A stretch of DNA of 64,000 nucleotides, taken from the NCBI GenBank assembly GCA_013396525.1, contig VWYX01001145.1:62001-126000 (forward strand), read 5' to 3'. Below, one piece after another: positions 60,101-64,000 of the stretch. The translations under genes were made by a program, and so were the position numbers. Origin of the DNA: Chaetorhynchus papuensis. Taxonomy: Eukaryota > Chordata > Aves > Passeriformes > Rhipiduridae. The notes beneath the pieces are model-generated. The model had not been told where the DNA came from. It worked only from the letters and a program-made list of their open reading frames with translations, and ran no database searches. The first letter of the stretch is position 1. Each line of letters opens with the position of its first letter.

Positions 60101-62847
60101 GAACTTAACTTGGTTTCTTAACATGTTAATGAATTTTTAGGAAAACAACATCAGGGATTCATATTACTCCCAGATTAAATGAATTCCTGAAGCAACTGCT
60201 GTTTTTCAAATAATAGCTGTCAGGTCCGGCTATTTCTTTTGATAATGTCTCAACATCTGCAGATGGGCCCCTTTGCCTTCTGTTTAATAAAAAGAAAATA
60301 AAATCAAACTTTAATGAATTACTTAGCTGTAATGAGAATTTGTAAACAGAAATTAGAGCTGCAAAGCTGTTGTGGCATAGGTGGGTTCATAAGAGAAGCT
60401 TGTGCTAAGGCTGATACGTGACTACAGGGCAGGAAAGCATGTTTTGGGAGGGTGTAGAAAATACTCCAAGGTTTATAGCTTTGGGCTCTGAATGTAGTTA
60501 CATTGAGATATACTTCAAACCATAAAAATTAGATCATATTTTAGCATTACAAAGCTCTGAGCAGCTTTGAACAACTATCAATCTGTTTTATTTTTTTTTC
60601 TTTGTATTTCAGGCAACCCTCAGCTTCCAAGTACGGAATTGTTAATAACTGGAAAAAAAACCTTACCTATTTTATGGTACACTTCTAAACAAATGAGAGA
60701 ATATAAGATATCAAAACCACCAAACAGAAAATATTTATTTCCAAGAGAATGTACATTGTTCACCTCTAGCAGTGAAATGCTGGAAGTCAACACATTTATA
60801 TTTTAGTTTTTTCTATGGGCTACAAATTTTTTTGTTCTCAGATCGTCCTCCCTTTTATCAGTGGACAGTTTTAGAGGTGGAAGAATACAAAACAATAACC
60901 CCTATAAAAAGTTTCTGAACCTGTCTTTAGAATGATCTGTTTTCTTTAGAGTAGGATAACAAGATCAATTATGGTGGTTTGATGTGATATAAAGCATTAG
61001 TTTAGATTTCCAAATGAGTTTGAAATACTTAGGAACCCATTTCTTTGAAATTACTGTGCCATTTTCTAGCTTTTTATCAGTTTGGGGTTTTTTTACATGT
61101 TCAAACCAATAATTTTATTTTTTCTTAGATTTGTAAATTTTGGTCTCAGAGCAACCATTATGGTCATAAAGTCTGATTTCCTGCATAATATGGGCCATAA
61201 AATTTCATTCAGTTATTTCATATCTTTCCGTGTATTATTTTGATGGCCATTTAAAACTACAGGCAGACTTAATAACCTTATCAGATGTTCTCATGCCTCT
61301 TTTAAGACCAAAATCAATTGTGCCATTTAGATCTGTAAGCATCAGTTACAAAATGTATACAGACTGGATCCACCATGAAGAATGAAAGCTGCTTTTTTAC
61401 TTGAATTTCTGTTGATCTTCTAGTTGCTGTCATTTTGTTCATGATGCCAATGTTGTCATAAAGAGGGGCTATCTTATGTTGAGGTTATTTACAGTTTTGT
61501 ATGAGATATGAAGATTTTCTGTAAATAATGGACACATTTGTTCAAGTCATAACAGAAATTTCTCTTTTTCTTTTTTTCTTTCTTTTTTTTCTTACCTCTA
61601 CTGCATAGCATGAAATGTATAAATATATATGTAAGCTATCTGATTACTGCTTAACAGTGAAATTCTCTCCATCTCTGCATATGGTATCTATTTTTTGCCC
61701 AGAGTTAAGTAATTGCTAATTTATATAAACTTTTATAGATCTTGAAATACAATGCAAATCTCTGTAGAATACATAAGAAATAAAAATAAAAATCAGAATC
61801 AGAACAAAGCTATAGCACCTGTGGAAATCTGCTGTAAAAGCATGGATTGGAATCATGATAGAAAAAAAGGAAAGCTAGACAGCCTGGACAGGATTAGAGT
61901 CATATGTTGTGGCAGGTAAAATAAGAAGGGAATAGATTACTGAGAAAACACCAGATAATGGCCACAGTAGATGAAAATCATATTTCTGGTTGGAAATAAT
62001 AGTGTCCCAAGAGCACAGTTCAAAAACATTGAAATATGAAGACTTCAAAATGCAATTTAGTGAGTTTTATGCAAAATGAAATGAAAATTCCAGCATTGTC
62101 GGGGTTTTTTTCTTCCCCAGAGGAAAAAGCAAGAGACTCTGTAAAGGTACTGAAGACTTGGTATTGTCTTTGATGTTTTATATGAAATGTCTCCCACTGG
62201 TAGGTAGAAAATGCTAGAGGTCCTTTCTACCTGTTTTCCTCTTCTCATAATAAGGAAGAGAAAACATTTTACTTTTTGAAGAAACTGTCTCCTTTGGGTT
62301 ACATCTGCAGATAATGATCTCTCTCACCTGAAAAAACCTGCACCCAAAGTGTCCTTGGTTTGCTGACAATTTTCCTGGCAGTACTTATGGATCTGTATTG
62401 TACTGCATCTTTTCAAACAAGGAATTATTCTATACCAAGCTAAGTCTTAACAATTCATACTCTTTAGTTTCTTTTTCTCTTTTGCTTGTGCCAACCTGTA
62501 GTAACCTGTGATAAAATGCATTCATTTTAAGAACATAATTTGCTTTTCACTGAATGGAAAAGTGATATCCACAGAAATCAGGGATTAAATCAAAAGAAAG
62601 CTAAGAGGCCTGGGAAAGGATGAGAGGAGATTACTTGAAGAAATAATACATTTTTAATAAGAAAGAAGGTGCATAAAATGAAGTCCAAGTGATTCACTTC
62701 AAGCAGTCAGCAAAAGGCTTAAAAGCATCACATGAGCACTGTGAAAGTTCTCTAAATAAAGTTTGCTGAAGAGCACAGAAAATAATATGCTACTATAAAG
62801 TGGCTATTCTTGTAACAATTATAGAACAGCTAGTGAAAGGTAAGTAC
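57172..62847. other. Unassigned AT-rich DNA with possible regulatory blocks
   Basis: No gene or known transposon is recognised. An A-run lies at 59333-59347 and a T/C-rich tract at about 61558-61592. Regions 60040-60390 and 61180-61390 look like conserved non-coding elements, as described under findings. Confidence 0.45.
60254..60265. promoter_or_regulatory. Perfect 12-bp palindrome of two E-boxes
   Basis: CATCTGCAGATG is its own reverse complement and contains two overlapping E-box hexamers (CATCTG and CAGATG), the sites bound by bHLH factors. It lies inside a larger block with GATAA and TAAT motifs. Binding is inferred from the motif only. Confidence 0.4.
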
Positions 62848-62988
62848 CTTCACACAGCTGGAGAGAAAGCATGCCTTCACCCTCCAGCATCCTTCTGGCC
62901 TCTTCCTCATCTTTCTGCACAATCATACTTTTTCCAGAGATAGCCTTTGCCCTCCTGTGTGCGGGGGGCTTGGAAGGGTGCCATGAAT
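62848..62988 (-). CDS. Candidate coding exon (unknown gene)
   Basis: On the minus strand the acceptor CATATTTTTCTTCCAG precedes 141 bases. One frame is open throughout, with two bases before and one after 46 codons (phase 1 in and out). It reads SWHPSKPPAHRRAKAISGKS, then MIVQKDEEEARRMLEGEG, then MLSLQLCE. The other two frames have stops. The charged, Ala/Glu/Arg-rich middle looks coding and is locally GC-richer than its surroundings. The donor is GAAG followed by GTACTT, which is weak; an earlier GTGTGA is an alternative. I recognise no protein family. Among the candidate exons this has the most protein-like sequence. Confidence 0.38.
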
Positions 62989-64000
62989 CTGGAAGAAAAA
63001 TATGAACATAGGGAGATTGTGAATGAAAAGAGAAGAATTTAGTTGATCTCCTGGTGATTTTACTTTCAATATTCTACTTTCTTTTTGATAGAACTTAGGC
63101 TACTGTAAAACTCATCCAAGCTCACCTTAGTGGATATGAGGTCTTTAGGTAGGCAATTTATTATCTTTGGAAGTCTGAAGAAGAGATTCAACTTTGAGAT
63201 AGAGAGGGATGTCTGATTAAAAGCTTTTAAAGGATCAGACATCCGCATAGGACAGACTGTATAATTGTAGTATGGTTTCTACTTTTGACATTTGGTTATA
63301 GGTAGATTTTTTTAATGTGACTTTTTTGTGTTTTTTTCTTTTTTAAAAGCATGACCATCCACCCTGTCATAAAAACAATATTTATTACTTGATACTTAGT
63401 TATATGGAAAAGGATTTTTTTTCCATGTGATGATGGCAGTGAGGATAAATCATCAAATTAAAATTTTGCAGTGAGGAAAAAAAAATATGCAGACATTAGC
63501 ATTGAGAATTCCCAAACTAGGAGTGGTTCCCACGGGATTTGCAGAAGTACTATTATTTGGCCCATTTAAAACCTGGTGAACATCATCTCTCAACCATTCT
63601 AGAGGGAAAGTGATCTTTTTATGGAAAGGACTTACATTGTTTATTCTTCTAATACTGCAATAAGGGGCAAAGACAACTGAAGTTAATGACAATATTTAGT
63701 ACTGAAATGCTTTTGTCTCTTTAGAGAACTGATAAAGTATGGAAAACATTTTTACCTTCAGCAGAGTTTATTGATATTTTTACGTCCCAAATGCCTCTGA
63801 TTTATTCTTTAATTAAAGATATTGCTTTATGAGAATAAGTAAAAATTGATTTTTAATCTAGCAGTTATATCAGCAGAGGGTTATTTACGAAGAAATCTGT
63901 AAAATTCCATGCCTCAGGTAAAGGGAAACCCACTCCAATTGTCATTTAGTTATTCAATAAAACAAAATAATAATAATAATAATAAAAACTTTTGCAAGAA
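62989..64000. other. Unassigned AT-rich DNA
   Basis: No gene or known repeat is recognised apart from an (AAT)n run at 63966-63984. If the candidate exon at 62848-62988 is real, this is its upstream intron. Confidence 0.5.
63966..63984. repeat. (AAT)n microsatellite
   Basis: About six consecutive AAT units are seen directly. Confidence 0.9.

Noticed and set aside
1..64000. CRISPR arrays, bacterial operons, tRNA or rRNA genes, complete proviruses
   Set aside because: No regularly spaced repeats, cloverleaf-like genes, rRNA segments or gag/pol/env sequence were seen; the window is vertebrate non-coding DNA.

Overview
This is nuclear DNA from a vertebrate, almost certainly a bird. The evidence is a set of decayed CR1 non-LTR retrotransposon copies, several with the characteristic 3' end (GGTTGGACT..., TTCCAACCC..., ATTCTATGATTCT-like tails), together with solo LTRs of avian endogenous retroviruses. 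The background is AT-rich by eye, with short microsatellites and no dense coding. Two N runs (22767-23021 and 49048-49162) show it comes from a scaffolded draft assembly. I cannot name the species.

No complete gene is visible. The open reading frames are short, AT-driven and mostly without family resemblance, so the window reads as a gene desert or the interior of one or more large introns. The best hints of a gene are a few short stretches bounded by good splice signals. On the minus strand these are 62848-62988, 39737-39839, 23303-23361 and 715-769. Three of them (62848-62988, 23303-23361, 715-769) would join in compatible phase as exons of a gene read right to left across the window. On the plus strand the candidates are 6668-6731, 31296-31377 plus 31463-31570 (apparently non-coding), and 46114-46293. 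I recognise no product for any of them; all are hypotheses.

Layout: 1-2 kb, AT-rich with one candidate minus exon; 2.1-2.7 kb, a CR1 tail and a truncated LTR; 2.7-15.8 kb, mostly unassigned, with a CR1 fragment at 7.5 kb; 15.85-17.12 kb, a long GC-rich solo LTR; 20.06-20.65 kb, a second nearly full-length solo LTR with a TATA box and a near-matching target-site duplication; 22.7-23.1 kb, an assembly gap flanked by the same 35 bases on both sides; 23.8-25.65 kb, two CR1 copies head to head, each keeping a recognisable but dead reverse-transcriptase segment; 27.2-27.4, 37.7-37.8 and 45.6-45.8 kb, further CR1 tails; 41.65-41.83 kb, an LTR fragment; 49-64 kb, unassigned DNA with several stretches that look like conserved regulatory elements (homeodomain-type and E-box motifs), plus a candidate exon at 62.9 kb.

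I found no convincing new biological system. The most useful leads are the phase-compatible minus-strand exon candidates, the spliced-looking non-coding pair at 31.3-31.6 kb, the E-box palindrome within an enhancer-like block at 60.0-60.4 kb, and the head-to-head CR1 pair.
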